Assembly: GCA_036375895.1 (NCBI GenBank)
Contig: DASVBJ010000079.1
Location: 1-14,370 of the forward strand
Reading direction: 5' to 3'
DNA from: DASVBJ01 sp036375895
GTDB taxonomy: Bacteria; Actinomycetota; Actinomycetes; JACCUZ01
Length of the DNA: 14,370 nucleotides
The notes beneath the pieces are model-generated. The model was not told the DNA's origin. It searched no databases and was given only the letters and a program-made list of their open reading frames with translations. The position numbers and the translations under genes are program-made. How positions within the stretch are numbered: the stretch's first letter is position 1; each line of letters starts with the position of its first letter. Positions 1 through 6,183 of the stretch are shown here, one piece after another.

Positions 1-185
1 CGCAGATCTTCCAGACGTTCGCCGGGCTCGGCCAGGGCGAGGGCTTCGTGCTCGTGAACGACCACGACCCGAAGCCGCTCTACTACCAGTTCGCGGCCGA
101 GCACCCCGGCGACTTCACGTGGGACTACCTCGAGGACGGGCCGCACGTGTGGCGGGTGCGCATCGCGCGTACCCGCACCGCCTGA
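1..185 (+). CDS. DUF2249 domain protein, 3' end only
   Basis: The reading frame is open from base 3 and gives the last 60 residues of a protein whose start lies left of the window. The tail contains the pattern typical of DUF2249 proteins: a Leu-Val-Asn-Asp-His-Asp-Pro-x-Pro-Leu stretch, then Phe-x-Trp-x-Tyr-x-Glu-x-Gly-Pro and a final Trp-Arg-Val-Arg-Ile. DUF2249 is a small domain of unsettled biochemical role. It is often found next to respiratory, nitrogen-oxide or hemerythrin-type genes, so a place just upstream of a respiratory operon is plausible, but that link is inference. The gene ends in TGA at 183-185 and is followed by a strong hairpin, so it probably belongs to a separate transcription unit from nuo. 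The assignment rests on the C-terminal half only. Confidence 0.75.
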   Translation, partial: QIFQTFAGLGQGEGFVLVNDHDPKPLYYQFAAEHPGDFTWDYLEDGPHVWRVRIARTRTA

Positions 186-199
186 GGGGCGCCCCACTC

Positions 200-258
200 C
201 CTCCGGCGGCGGGCGGCCCCTCTGCGTTCCGATCGACGCACACGCCCGCCGCCGGGGG
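200..258 (+). terminator. long GC-rich hairpin after the DUF2249 gene
   Basis: Bases 203-215 are exactly complementary to 243-255 (13 bp of pure G/C). Three further pairs extend outward, one of them G-T, to about 200 and 258. Inside the loop a second 5-bp helix (TGCGT at 223-227 with ACGCA at 236-240) makes a nested stem. There is no T-run, which is common for actinobacterial terminators. It lies 14 bases after the upstream stop codon and abuts the possible -35 element at 259. I read it as the terminator of the DUF2249 gene, but it could also act on transcription into nuoA. Confidence 0.5.
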
Positions 259-291
259 TTGACCTCCGCCCGGCAGCGCGGCCCCTAGACT
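259..291 (+). promoter_or_regulatory. possible promoter of the nuo operon
   Basis: TTGACC at 259-264 is a good -35 and TAGACT at 286-291 is a good -10 for the housekeeping sigma factor of high-GC actinobacteria. The -10 lies 28 bases before the nuoA start. The spacer is 21 nt, longer than the usual 16-19, so either the promoter needs an activator or only the -10 is real. The sequence is seen directly. Its function is inferred from position. Confidence 0.4.
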
Positions 292-319
292 CGCCCCGAG
301 GCACGAGCGAGGAGGCGTG

Positions 320-691
320 GTGGACGGCTTCTACGGCGGGTACGCCCTCGTCGGCATCGTCCTGCTCGTTGGGGTCGCGTTCGTCACGGTGGCCTTCGCC
401 GCCAACCGCCTGCTGCGGCCTGCGGTCCCCGGCGGGGACAAGCTCGTGACCTACGAGTGCGGGGTCGACCCGGTCGGCGAGGGCTGGGCGCAGAGCCACG
501 TCCGCTACTACGTGTTCTCCTACCTCTACGTCGTCTTCGCCGTGGACGCGATCTACCTGTTCCCCTGGGCGACGGTCTTCGCCGCCCCCGGGTTCGGCGC
601 AGCGACGCTGGTGGAGATGTTCGTCTTCCTCGGGTTCCTCGCGGTCGGCCTGCTCTACGCCTGGAAGAAAGGCGTCTTGACGTGGGTGTGA
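320..691 (+). CDS. nuoA: NADH-quinone oxidoreductase subunit A (NuoA)
   Basis: NuoA is a small membrane subunit of complex I. It sits next to NuoH, NuoJ and NuoK where the quinone channel meets the pump. The protein has the expected length (123 aa) and three membrane segments at about residues 7-29, 65-89 and 97-117. The loop carries the family signature Tyr-Glu-Cys-Gly-Val-Asp-Pro (about 45-51), followed by Arg-Tyr-Tyr and Val-Asp-Ala-Ile-Tyr-Leu-Phe-Pro-Trp. The start is GTG at 317 or the next codon, GTG at 320. The GAGGAGG at 309-315 is only 1 nt from the first and 4 nt from the second, so I prefer 320. It is the first gene of a ten-gene operon. nuoB follows 10 nt later. Confidence 0.93.
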   Translation: MDGFYGGYALVGIVLLVGVAFVTVAFAANRLLRPAVPGGDKLVTYECGVDPVGEGWAQSHVRYYVFSYLYVVFAVDAIYLFPWATVFAAPGFGAATLVEMFVFLGFLAVGLLYAWKKGVLTWV

Positions 692-701
692 GGAGCCGGG
701 C

Positions 702-1307
702 ATGAGCACCGTGGACCTCCCGCATCCGACGGTCGGCGGGCTGCAGCGGCTCGCACCCCAGCCGATGCGGGTCGTCCTCAACTGGGGTCGTCGCTACAGC
801 CTCTGGGTGTTCAACTTCGGCCTCGCCTGCTGCGCCATCGAGTTCATCGCGTCCTCGATGGCCCGCCACGACTTCATCCGCCTCGGCGTGATCCCCTTCG
901 CGCCCGGGCCGAGGCAGGCCGACCTGATGATCGTGTCGGGCACGGTCACCGACAAGATGGCGCCGGCGGTGAAGCGTCTCTACGAGCAGATGCCCGAGCC
1001 CAAGTACGTCATCTCGTTCGGGGCGTGCTCCAACTCGGGCGGCCCCTACTGGGACTCCTACTGCGTGACCAAGGGGGTCGACCAGATCATCCCCGTCGAC
1101 GTCTACGTGCCGGGCTGCCCGCCGCGGCCCGAGGCGCTGCTGCAGGGCATCCTCCGCCTGCAGGAGAAGATCGCGGCCGAGTCCCTCGCCGACCGCTACC
1201 GCCCGCAGGCACCGGCAGGGCCGATCCAGACCGTGCGGGTCGACGCGCCCACGCCCGCCGAGATCGGCGGGGCCACCGTGACGATCCCTCTCGGCGATGG
1301 CCGCTGA
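702..1307 (+). CDS. nuoB: NADH-quinone oxidoreductase subunit B (NuoB), N2 cluster
   Basis: NuoB holds the terminal 4Fe-4S cluster N2, which passes electrons to quinone. All four expected ligands are present: the tandem Cys43-Cys44 in Gly-Leu-Ala-Cys-Cys-Ala, Cys109 in Gly-Ala-Cys-Ser-Asn, and Cys139 in Pro-Gly-Cys-Pro-Pro-Arg-Pro-Glu. The segment Arg-Gln-Ala-Asp-Leu-Met-Ile-Val-Ser-Gly is also typical. It is 201 aa, including a C-terminal tail of about 45 residues after the conserved core. The ATG at 702 has GAGGAG at 690-695, six bases upstream and overlapping the nuoA stop. In known complex I, NuoB forms the quinone pocket with NuoD, and no nuoD exists in this operon, so its working partner is unclear. 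The last 11 bases overlap nuoC. Confidence 0.96.
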   Translation: MSTVDLPHPTVGGLQRLAPQPMRVVLNWGRRYSLWVFNFGLACCAIEFIASSMARHDFIRLGVIPFAPGPRQADLMIVSGTVTDKMAPAVKRLYEQMPEPKYVISFGACSNSGGPYWDSYCVTKGVDQIIPVDVYVPGCPPRPEALLQGILRLQEKIAAESLADRYRPQAPAGPIQTVRVDAPTPAEIGGATVTIPLGDGR

Positions 1308-1908
1308 CGACCCGGCCGCGGTGCTCGCCGACCGGCTCGGCGACGGGACCCGGTCCGACACTGCGTACGGCCAGCTCACGGTCGACGTGCCGCCCGCCGA
1401 CTGGGTCACGGCCCTCACCGTCGCCAGGGACGAGCTCGGCTTCGGCTACTTCGACTGGCTGACCGCCGTCGACGAGCTCGACGCCGCCGAGTCGCCCGGC
1501 TTCGACGTGGTGGCGCACGTCTGGTCCCTGTCCCGGCGCGAGCACCTCCTGCTGCGCACCCGCGTTGCCGCCGACGACCCGCACCTCGCCACGGCGACGG
1601 GCGTGTACGCCGGGGCGAGCTGGCACGAGCGCGAGACCTTCGAGATGTTCGGCGTGCAGTTCGACGGCCACCCCCATCTCGTGCCGCTGCTGCTGCCCGA
1701 AGGGTTCGAGGGCCACCCGCTGCGCAAGGACTTCGTGCTGGCCGCCCGGGCGGCCAAGCCCTGGCCGGGCGCCAAGGAGCCGGGCGAGTCCGACGCCGAC
1801 ACCGGGCACGGCGCCTCGCCCGGCCGCCGCAAGACCCGTCCCCCCGGGGTTCCCGACCCCGAGACGTGGGGTCCGCGGCCGCCCGGCGCCGGAGAGGCCG
1901 AGACGTGA
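1297..1908 (+). CDS. nuoC: NADH-quinone oxidoreductase subunit C (NuoC, 30 kDa)
   Basis: This is the 30-kDa hydrophilic subunit of the peripheral arm of complex I, a structural protein without cofactors. The family signature is complete at residues 109-146: Trp-His-Glu-Arg-Glu-Thr-Phe-Glu-Met-Phe-Gly, then Phe-Asp-Gly-His-Pro, then Gly-His-Pro-Leu-Arg-Lys-Asp-Phe. The N-terminal half (about 1-105) is the alpha/beta region of the family. Residues from about 150 to 203 form a Pro-, Gly- and charge-rich tail that is probably disordered. The ATG at 1297 overlaps the end of nuoB by 11 nt and has no clear Shine-Dalgarno, so translation is probably coupled to nuoB. The gene is followed directly by nuoH where nuoD would normally come. 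It is not a NuoCD fusion, because nothing NuoD-like follows the 30-kDa domain. Confidence 0.92.
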   Translation: MAADDPAAVLADRLGDGTRSDTAYGQLTVDVPPADWVTALTVARDELGFGYFDWLTAVDELDAAESPGFDVVAHVWSLSRREHLLLRTRVAADDPHLATATGVYAGASWHERETFEMFGVQFDGHPHLVPLLLPEGFEGHPLRKDFVLAARAAKPWPGAKEPGESDADTGHGASPGRRKTRPPGVPDPETWGPRPPGAGEAET

Positions 1909-2864
1909 CCGAGGTCCTCGAGGTCGTCCTGCGCGTCGTGCTGGTGCTCGCCGTGTTCCTCGTCGTGCCGCTGCTCGTCGGCCAGGCCGAGCACAAGGCG
2001 ATGGCGCACATGCAGTCACGGCTCGGCCCGATGTACGCGGGCGGCTTCCACGGCTGGGCGCAGCTGGTCGCCGACGGCGTGAAGTTCGCGCAGAAGGAGG
2101 ACATCGTCCCCGACCGGGCCGACCGCACGGTGTTCAAGCTGGCGCCGGCGGTCGCGCTGATCCCGTACCTCGTGGTGCTGGTCGCGATCCCGGTCGGGCC
2201 GTCGTGGGTCGCCCAGGACCTCGACGCGGGCCTGTTCTTCGTGCTCGCGGTGATGGGGGTCGGCGTGCTCGGCGCGCTGATGGCCGGCTGGGCCAGCGCC
2301 AACAAGTTCTCGTTGCTGGGCGGGCTGCGGACCGCTGCCCAGCTGATGGCCTACGAGCTGCCGTTCATCCTCGCCGCCGCGTCGGTCGCGATGGCAGCCG
2401 GGACGTTGTCGCTTCCCGGCATCGTGGAGGAGTGGCGGTGGTGGTGGCTGCTGTGGCAGCTGCCCGGCGCCGTCGTCTTCTTCGTCGCCGGGCTGGCCGA
2501 GCTGCAGCGGCCGCCCTTCGACATGCCGGTGGCCGACTCGGAGATCATCTTCGGCGCGTTCACGGAGTACACCGGGCTGCGGTTCGCGCTGTTCCTGCTC
2601 GCGGAGTACGCCGGCATCGTCGTCCTGTGTGCCTTGACCGCGGTGCTCTTCCTCGGCGGGTGGCACGGCCCGTACGCCGAGGCGCTGGGCTGGCTGTGGA
2701 CGCTGCTCAAGACGCTCGTGCTGGCGTTCGTCGTCATCTGGCTGCGGGTGTCCTACCCCAGGCTGCGCGAGGACCAGCTGCAGCGGCTGGCCTGGCAGGG
2801 CCTCGTGCCCGTCGCGCTGCTGCAGCTGGCGCTGACCGGAGTCGTGGAGGTGGCGCTGACGTGA
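1905..2864 (+). CDS. nuoH: NADH-quinone oxidoreductase subunit H (NuoH)
   Basis: NuoH is the membrane subunit that carries the quinone-access channel and joins the peripheral arm to the pump. It has 319 aa with about eight membrane segments. Family landmarks are Met-Gln-Ser-Arg-Leu-Gly-Pro (36-42), Asn-Lys-Phe-Ser-Leu-Leu-Gly-Gly-Leu-Arg (133-142), Tyr-Glu (150-151), Arg-Pro-Pro-Phe-Asp-Met-Pro (202-208) and Thr-Glu-Tyr-Thr-Gly (220-224). Some usually conserved positions differ: Glu-Thr-Asn-Arg is Glu-Leu-Gln-Arg here (199-202), and the acidic loop reads Val-Ala-Asp-Ser-Glu (209-213). I chose GTG 1905, which shares GTGA with the nuoC stop and has GGAGAGG at 1891-1897. The frame stays open further upstream, but those residues do not look like a membrane protein. 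Confidence 0.94.
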   Translation: MTEVLEVVLRVVLVLAVFLVVPLLVGQAEHKAMAHMQSRLGPMYAGGFHGWAQLVADGVKFAQKEDIVPDRADRTVFKLAPAVALIPYLVVLVAIPVGPSWVAQDLDAGLFFVLAVMGVGVLGALMAGWASANKFSLLGGLRTAAQLMAYELPFILAAASVAMAAGTLSLPGIVEEWRWWWLLWQLPGAVVFFVAGLAELQRPPFDMPVADSEIIFGAFTEYTGLRFALFLLAEYAGIVVLCALTAVLFLGGWHGPYAEALGWLWTLLKTLVLAFVVIWLRVSYPRLREDQLQRLAWQGLVPVALLQLALTGVVEVALT

Positions 2865-3409
2865 AGCTGCCGGGAGCGGGGCTGGCGAAGGGCCTTGCCG
2901 TGACCCTGCGCACGATGACCAGACGCTCGGTCACCGACCAGTACCCCGACGTCAAGCCCGAGCTGCCCCCGCGCAGCCGCGGCGTGATCGCGCTGCTCGA
3001 GGAGAACTGCACGGTCTGCATGCTGTGCGCCCGCGAGTGCCCCGACTGGTGCATCTACATCGACTCGCACAAGGAGACGATCCCGGCTCCCCCCGGCGGC
3101 CGCGAGCGGCAGCGCAACGTGCTGGACCGGTTCGCCATCGACTTCTCGCTGTGCATGTACTGCGGCATCTGCATCGAGGTCTGCCCGTTCGACGCGCTGT
3201 TCTGGTCACCCGAGTTCGAGTACGCCGAGTTCGACATCCGCAACCTGACCCACGAGAAGGACCGGCTGGGCGACTGGATGGCGACGGTGCCGCCACCGCC
3301 GGCAGGGGACGCCCACGGCGACCGTCCCAAGGAGCTCGACGCCGCGCGCAAGTCCCTGGACAAGCCCGCGCGCCCGGCGCGGCCGGCTCCGGACGCGGGA
3401 GACGCATGA
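2861..3409 (+). CDS. nuoI: NADH-quinone oxidoreductase subunit I (NuoI), two 4Fe-4S clusters
   Basis: NuoI is the ferredoxin-like subunit that carries electrons through clusters N6a and N6b to N2 in NuoB. Both binding motifs are intact: Cys50-x2-Cys53-x2-Cys56-x3-Cys60-Pro and Cys98-x2-Cys101-x2-Cys104-x3-Cys108-Pro. The region between them, with Ile-Asp-Ser-His-Lys-Glu-Thr, is typical of actinobacterial NuoI. It has 182 aa. The last 45 residues or so form a Pro/Ala/charged tail without cysteines. The start is GTG 2861, overlapping the nuoH stop (GTGA), with GGAGG at 2846-2850. The same frame is open for more than 1 kb upstream but is only a shadow of nuoC and nuoH. The stop TGA is inside an ATGA that opens a nine-codon mini-ORF. 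Confidence 0.95.
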   Translation: MKLPGAGLAKGLAVTLRTMTRRSVTDQYPDVKPELPPRSRGVIALLEENCTVCMLCARECPDWCIYIDSHKETIPAPPGGRERQRNVLDRFAIDFSLCMYCGICIEVCPFDALFWSPEFEYAEFDIRNLTHEKDRLGDWMATVPPPPAGDAHGDRPKELDAARKSLDKPARPARPAPDAGDA

Positions 3410-3445
3410 GCACTGTCGACGCGGGAGACGCATGAGCATCGTCGA
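3392..3445 (+). repeat. 26-bp-period tandem duplication across the nuoI-nuoJ junction
   Basis: Bases 3392-3412 recur exactly at 3418-3438 (21 identical bases, period 26). After two mismatches, five further bases match (3415-3419 and 3441-3445). Each copy contains a GGGAGA element followed by GC-ATGAGC. The first ATG overlaps the nuoI stop and the second is the nuoJ start. This looks like a small tandem duplication of the original ATGA stop/start junction. Confidence 0.85.
3406..3435 (+). CDS. nine-residue mini-ORF between nuoI and nuoJ
   Basis: ATG 3406 shares ATGA with the nuoI stop and encodes Met-Ser-Thr-Val-Asp-Ala-Gly-Asp-Ala before TGA 3433-3435, which in turn shares ATGA with the nuoJ start. 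It arises from the 26-bp duplication: because 26 is not a multiple of three, the first copy of the old nuoJ start is now out of frame with nuoJ. The peptide is unlikely to have a function of its own. It may simply hand ribosomes from nuoI to nuoJ by two successive stop/restart steps. It is seen only as sequence. Translation is inferred. Confidence 0.3.
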   Translation: MSTVDAGDA

Positions 3446-3962
3446 GGTGCTGTTCGGGCTGCTCGGAGTGGTCGCGGTGGGCTCCGCGCTGCTCGTCGTG
3501 ACGACCCGCCAGCTCGTGCATGCCGCGCTGTGGCTGGTGGTCACCCTCGGATCGGTGGCGGGCTGCTACCTGCTGCTCTCGGCCGAGTTCGTCGCCTGGG
3601 TGCAGGTGCTCATCTACGTCGGCGCCGTCGTCGTGCTGCTGCTCTTCGGGCTGATGCTCACCCGGGCTCCGATCGGCGTGTCCGACGACCTCGACGCGCC
3701 GGTCGCGCAGCGGGTGGCCGCCGCGCTGACCGCCGGTGCCACGGCCGGCGTCCTCGTCGCCGCGCTGGTCGCGGCGTTCCACGGCCAGCGCATCGACCTC
3801 GGCGACGACCCGTCGCGCGGCTCGTCGGCCGCGGCCGGCGACGCCCTCTTCCGCAGCTGGGTGCTGCCCTTCGAGGTGCTGTCGCTGTTGCTGCTGGCGG
3901 CGCTGGTGGGAGCCATCGTGCTGTCCCGTCGGGACATCGGAGCGTCGGACGGGGACGTGTGA
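3432..3962 (+). CDS. nuoJ: NADH-quinone oxidoreductase subunit J (NuoJ)
   Basis: NuoJ is a membrane subunit of complex I beside NuoA and NuoK. It belongs to the region whose helix movements are thought to couple quinone reduction to proton pumping. The 176-aa protein has five likely membrane segments: about 4-22, 27-50, 53-76, 92-116 and 142-164. The core Phe-Val-Ala-Trp-Val-Gln-Val-Leu-Ile-Tyr-Val-Gly-Ala-Val-Val (about 53-67) is the family hallmark. The start ATG 3432 sits in the second copy of a small tandem duplication, with GGGAGA about 5 nt upstream. The stop overlaps the nuoK ATG by one base (TGATG). Confidence 0.93.
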   Translation: MSIVEVLFGLLGVVAVGSALLVVTTRQLVHAALWLVVTLGSVAGCYLLLSAEFVAWVQVLIYVGAVVVLLLFGLMLTRAPIGVSDDLDAPVAQRVAAALTAGATAGVLVAALVAAFHGQRIDLGDDPSRGSSAAAGDALFRSWVLPFEVLSLLLLAALVGAIVLSRRDIGASDGDV

Positions 3963-4282
3963 TGCCGCTGCTCATGCCGGTGCTCGTCGCCACGCTGCTG
4001 TTCTCGATCGGTGTCTACGGGGTGCTGGCCCGCCGCAACGCCATCCTCGTGCTGATGTCGGTCGAGCTGATGCTCAACGCGGTCAACCTCAACCTCGTCG
4101 CCTTCGACGCGCACCTGCGCGACGGGCTGCTGGCCGGGCAGGTGTTCACCCTGTTCGTCATCACGATCGCGGCCGCCGAGGTCGGCCTCGGCCTCGCGAT
4201 CGTGCTGCTGGTCTACCGCAACCGGGCCAGCAGCCAGCTCGACGAGCTCGACGAGCTGGCCGAGGCGGAGGACGCGGCGTGA
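3962..4282 (+). CDS. nuoK: NADH-quinone oxidoreductase subunit K (NuoK)
   Basis: NuoK is an MrpC-like three-helix subunit that carries buried glutamates of the proton path. The 106-aa protein has membrane segments at about 3-22, 27-48 and 61-84. The two key glutamates are present: Glu35 in Met-Ser-Val-Glu-Leu-Met-Leu-Asn and Glu73 in Ala-Ala-Ala-Glu-Val-Gly-Leu. They match the pair known as Glu36 and Glu72 in E. coli. The C-terminal tail is acidic (Asp/Glu-Leu repeats). I chose ATG 3962 because it overlaps the nuoJ stop and gives the normal length. The frame is open upstream, but only as a shadow of nuoJ. The stop overlaps nuoL in GTGA. Confidence 0.94.
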   Translation: MPLLMPVLVATLLFSIGVYGVLARRNAILVLMSVELMLNAVNLNLVAFDAHLRDGLLAGQVFTLFVITIAAAEVGLGLAIVLLVYRNRASSQLDELDELAEAEDAA

Positions 4283-6183
4283 CCCTCGTCGTCCTAGCGA
4301 TCCTCGCGCCCGCCGTGGCCGCGGTCACCGGCCTGCTGTCCGGCGGCAGCCGGCCCCGCGTCGTCGCGCCGCTCGCCATCGGCGGCACGGCTGTGGCGTT
4401 CGCGGCGACCGTGGTGCTCGCCCTCCGGGCCGTCGTCGACGCGCCGCTGCGCGACGGCGCCTCGATCACGAGCGTCCCCACCGGGACGGTGCCGTTCGGC
4501 ATCGACCTGCGTCTCGACGGGCTGGCCGCGCTGGTGTCGCTCGCCGTGGGCGCCGTCGCCCTCGCCGTGCAGATCTACTCCACGGCCTACCTCAAGGGCG
4601 ACCCGCGCTACTCGTCGTACGCCGCGTTCGTCTCGCTCTTCACCGCGGCGATGCTGCTGGTGGTGTTCGCCAACGACCTGCTCGTCCTGCTGGTCGGCTG
4701 GGAGGTCATGGGCGCCTGCTCCTACTTCCTCATCGGCCACCACTGGGAGCAGGAGGGCGCCCGGTCCGGCGCCGTCAAGGCGATCGTCGTGACCCGGCTC
4801 GGCGACGTCGGGTTCCTCTTCGGCATCTTCACGCTCGGGTTCGCCGCCGGGACGTTCAACATCGCCGGCGTCGAGGCCAACGTGCTGGGCGGGGCCGTCC
4901 CCGAGTCGACCGCGACGGTGGCCACCCTGCTGGTGTTGTGCGGGGTGGTCGGGAAGTCGGCGCAGTTCCCGTTGCACACGTGGCTGCCCGACGCGATGGC
5001 CGGCCCGACGCCGGTGAGCGCACTGATCCACGCGGCGACGATGGTGGCAGCGGGCATCTACCTCGTCTCGCGGCTGTACGACGTGTTCCTGGCCGCGCCG
5101 GCGACGCTGGCGCTGATGGCGGTCATCGCGGCCGTCACCATGCTGGGCGCGGCCCTCGCCGGCCTGGCGCAGGCCGACATCAAGCGGGTGCTTGCCTACT
5201 CCACGGTGAGCCAGCTGGCCTACATGCTCGCCGGGCTCGCGGTCGGCTCCTACACCGCGGCCGACTTCCACCTGCTGACCCACGCGGCGTTCAAGGCGCT
5301 GTTGTTCCTCGCCGCCGGCTCGGTGATCCACGTCGTCGGCACCAACCTGATGGGCGACATGGGCGGGCTGCGCCGCCTCATGCCGATCACCTTCGTCACC
5401 ATGACGCTGGGGCTGGCCGCCCTGGTCGGGCTGCCGCCGTTGGCGGGCTTCTTCTCCAAGGAGGCCGTGCTCGGCGCCGCGGAGGAGGCCGCCCTGCACG
5501 ACGGGCCGGTCGCGCCGTGGGCGGCCTGGCTGGTGCTCGTGGTCGGGCTGGTCACCGTGGCGGTGACGGCGGCCTACGCCGCGCGGCTCTGGCTGATGAC
5601 GTTCTTCGACCGTCCGCGCAGCCCGGTCGCGGTCCACGAGGCGCCGGGCGCGATGCGCTGGCCGCTGGTGGCCCTTGCCGTGCCGACCGTGGGGCTCGGC
5701 CTCGTCGGCCTCCAGCGCGACTGGCTGCCGCTGTGGCTGGGCCGGCGCGGGCCGGTGACCGCCGAGTCGGGCCTTTCTCTCGCCGCCGACGTGCCGACGA
5801 CGCTGCACCTGAGCCCGGTCACCTCCGTGCTGTCCACGGTGCTGGCGGTTGCCGGGGCCGGTGCCGTCTTCCTCCTCTGGCGGCGTGACCGCGCGGCCGA
5901 CCCGGTCGCCGTCGTCGGCCGGGTCGCGCCGGTGCTGGCGCACGCCTTCTACGTCGACGAGCTGTACGACCGCGTCGTCGTGCGCCCGGTGCGCGTGGCC
6001 TCGCGGGCCGTCGGCCGCACCGACGAGGACGTCGTGGACGCCACCGTCGTCGGGTCGGGACGGCTCGCCACCCGGCTCGCCGGCCTGGTCGCCCGCACCC
6101 AGGCCGGCAACGTGCAGGCCTACCTCACCGGGCTGCTCGCCGGCGTCGTCGTCCTCGCGGTCGGGGTGGTGACGCTGACGTGA
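4279..6183 (+). CDS. nuoL: NADH-quinone oxidoreductase subunit L (NuoL), antiporter-like
   Basis: NuoL is the most distal of the three antiporter-like pump subunits and carries the long lateral helix. It has 634 aa, normal for the family. Residues known to matter in E. coli are kept: Glu142 in Gly-Trp-Glu-Val-Met-Gly, Lys226 in Gly-Lys-Ser-Ala-Gln-Phe-Pro, His251 in Leu-Ile-His-Ala-Ala-Thr, Lys339 in Ala-Ala-Phe-Lys-Ala-Leu, and Lys394 in Phe-Phe-Ser-Lys-Glu. The segment after about residue 540 ends with Asp-Glu-Leu-Tyr-Asp, an amphipathic stretch and a final membrane helix, as expected for the lateral helix. The start is GTG 4279, overlapping the nuoK stop. The pump residues look complete although the operon lacks the NADH module. 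Confidence 0.96.
   Translation: MTLVVLAILAPAVAAVTGLLSGGSRPRVVAPLAIGGTAVAFAATVVLALRAVVDAPLRDGASITSVPTGTVPFGIDLRLDGLAALVSLAVGAVALAVQIYSTAYLKGDPRYSSYAAFVSLFTAAMLLVVFANDLLVLLVGWEVMGACSYFLIGHHWEQEGARSGAVKAIVVTRLGDVGFLFGIFTLGFAAGTFNIAGVEANVLGGAVPESTATVATLLVLCGVVGKSAQFPLHTWLPDAMAGPTPVSALIHAATMVAAGIYLVSRLYDVFLAAPATLALMAVIAAVTMLGAALAGLAQADIKRVLAYSTVSQLAYMLAGLAVGSYTAADFHLLTHAAFKALLFLAAGSVIHVVGTNLMGDMGGLRRLMPITFVTMTLGLAALVGLPPLAGFFSKEAVLGAAEEAALHDGPVAPWAAWLVLVVGLVTVAVTAAYAARLWLMTFFDRPRSPVAVHEAPGAMRWPLVALAVPTVGLGLVGLQRDWLPLWLGRRGPVTAESGLSLAADVPTTLHLSPVTSVLSTVLAVAGAGAVFLLWRRDRAADPVAVVGRVAPVLAHAFYVDELYDRVVVRPVRVASRAVGRTDEDVVDATVVGSGRLATRLAGLVARTQAGNVQAYLTGLLAGVVVLAVGVVTLT

Noticed and set aside
1866..1904. 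13-codon upstream extension of NuoH
   Set aside because: It adds an Arg-rich stretch before the first membrane helix. GTG 1905 overlaps the nuoC stop and has a well-placed ribosome binding site.
1565..2860. Long N-terminal extension of NuoI in the same frame
   Set aside because: The extension is an Arg/Pro/Gly-rich shadow of nuoC and nuoH. The NuoI homology begins at GTG 2861.
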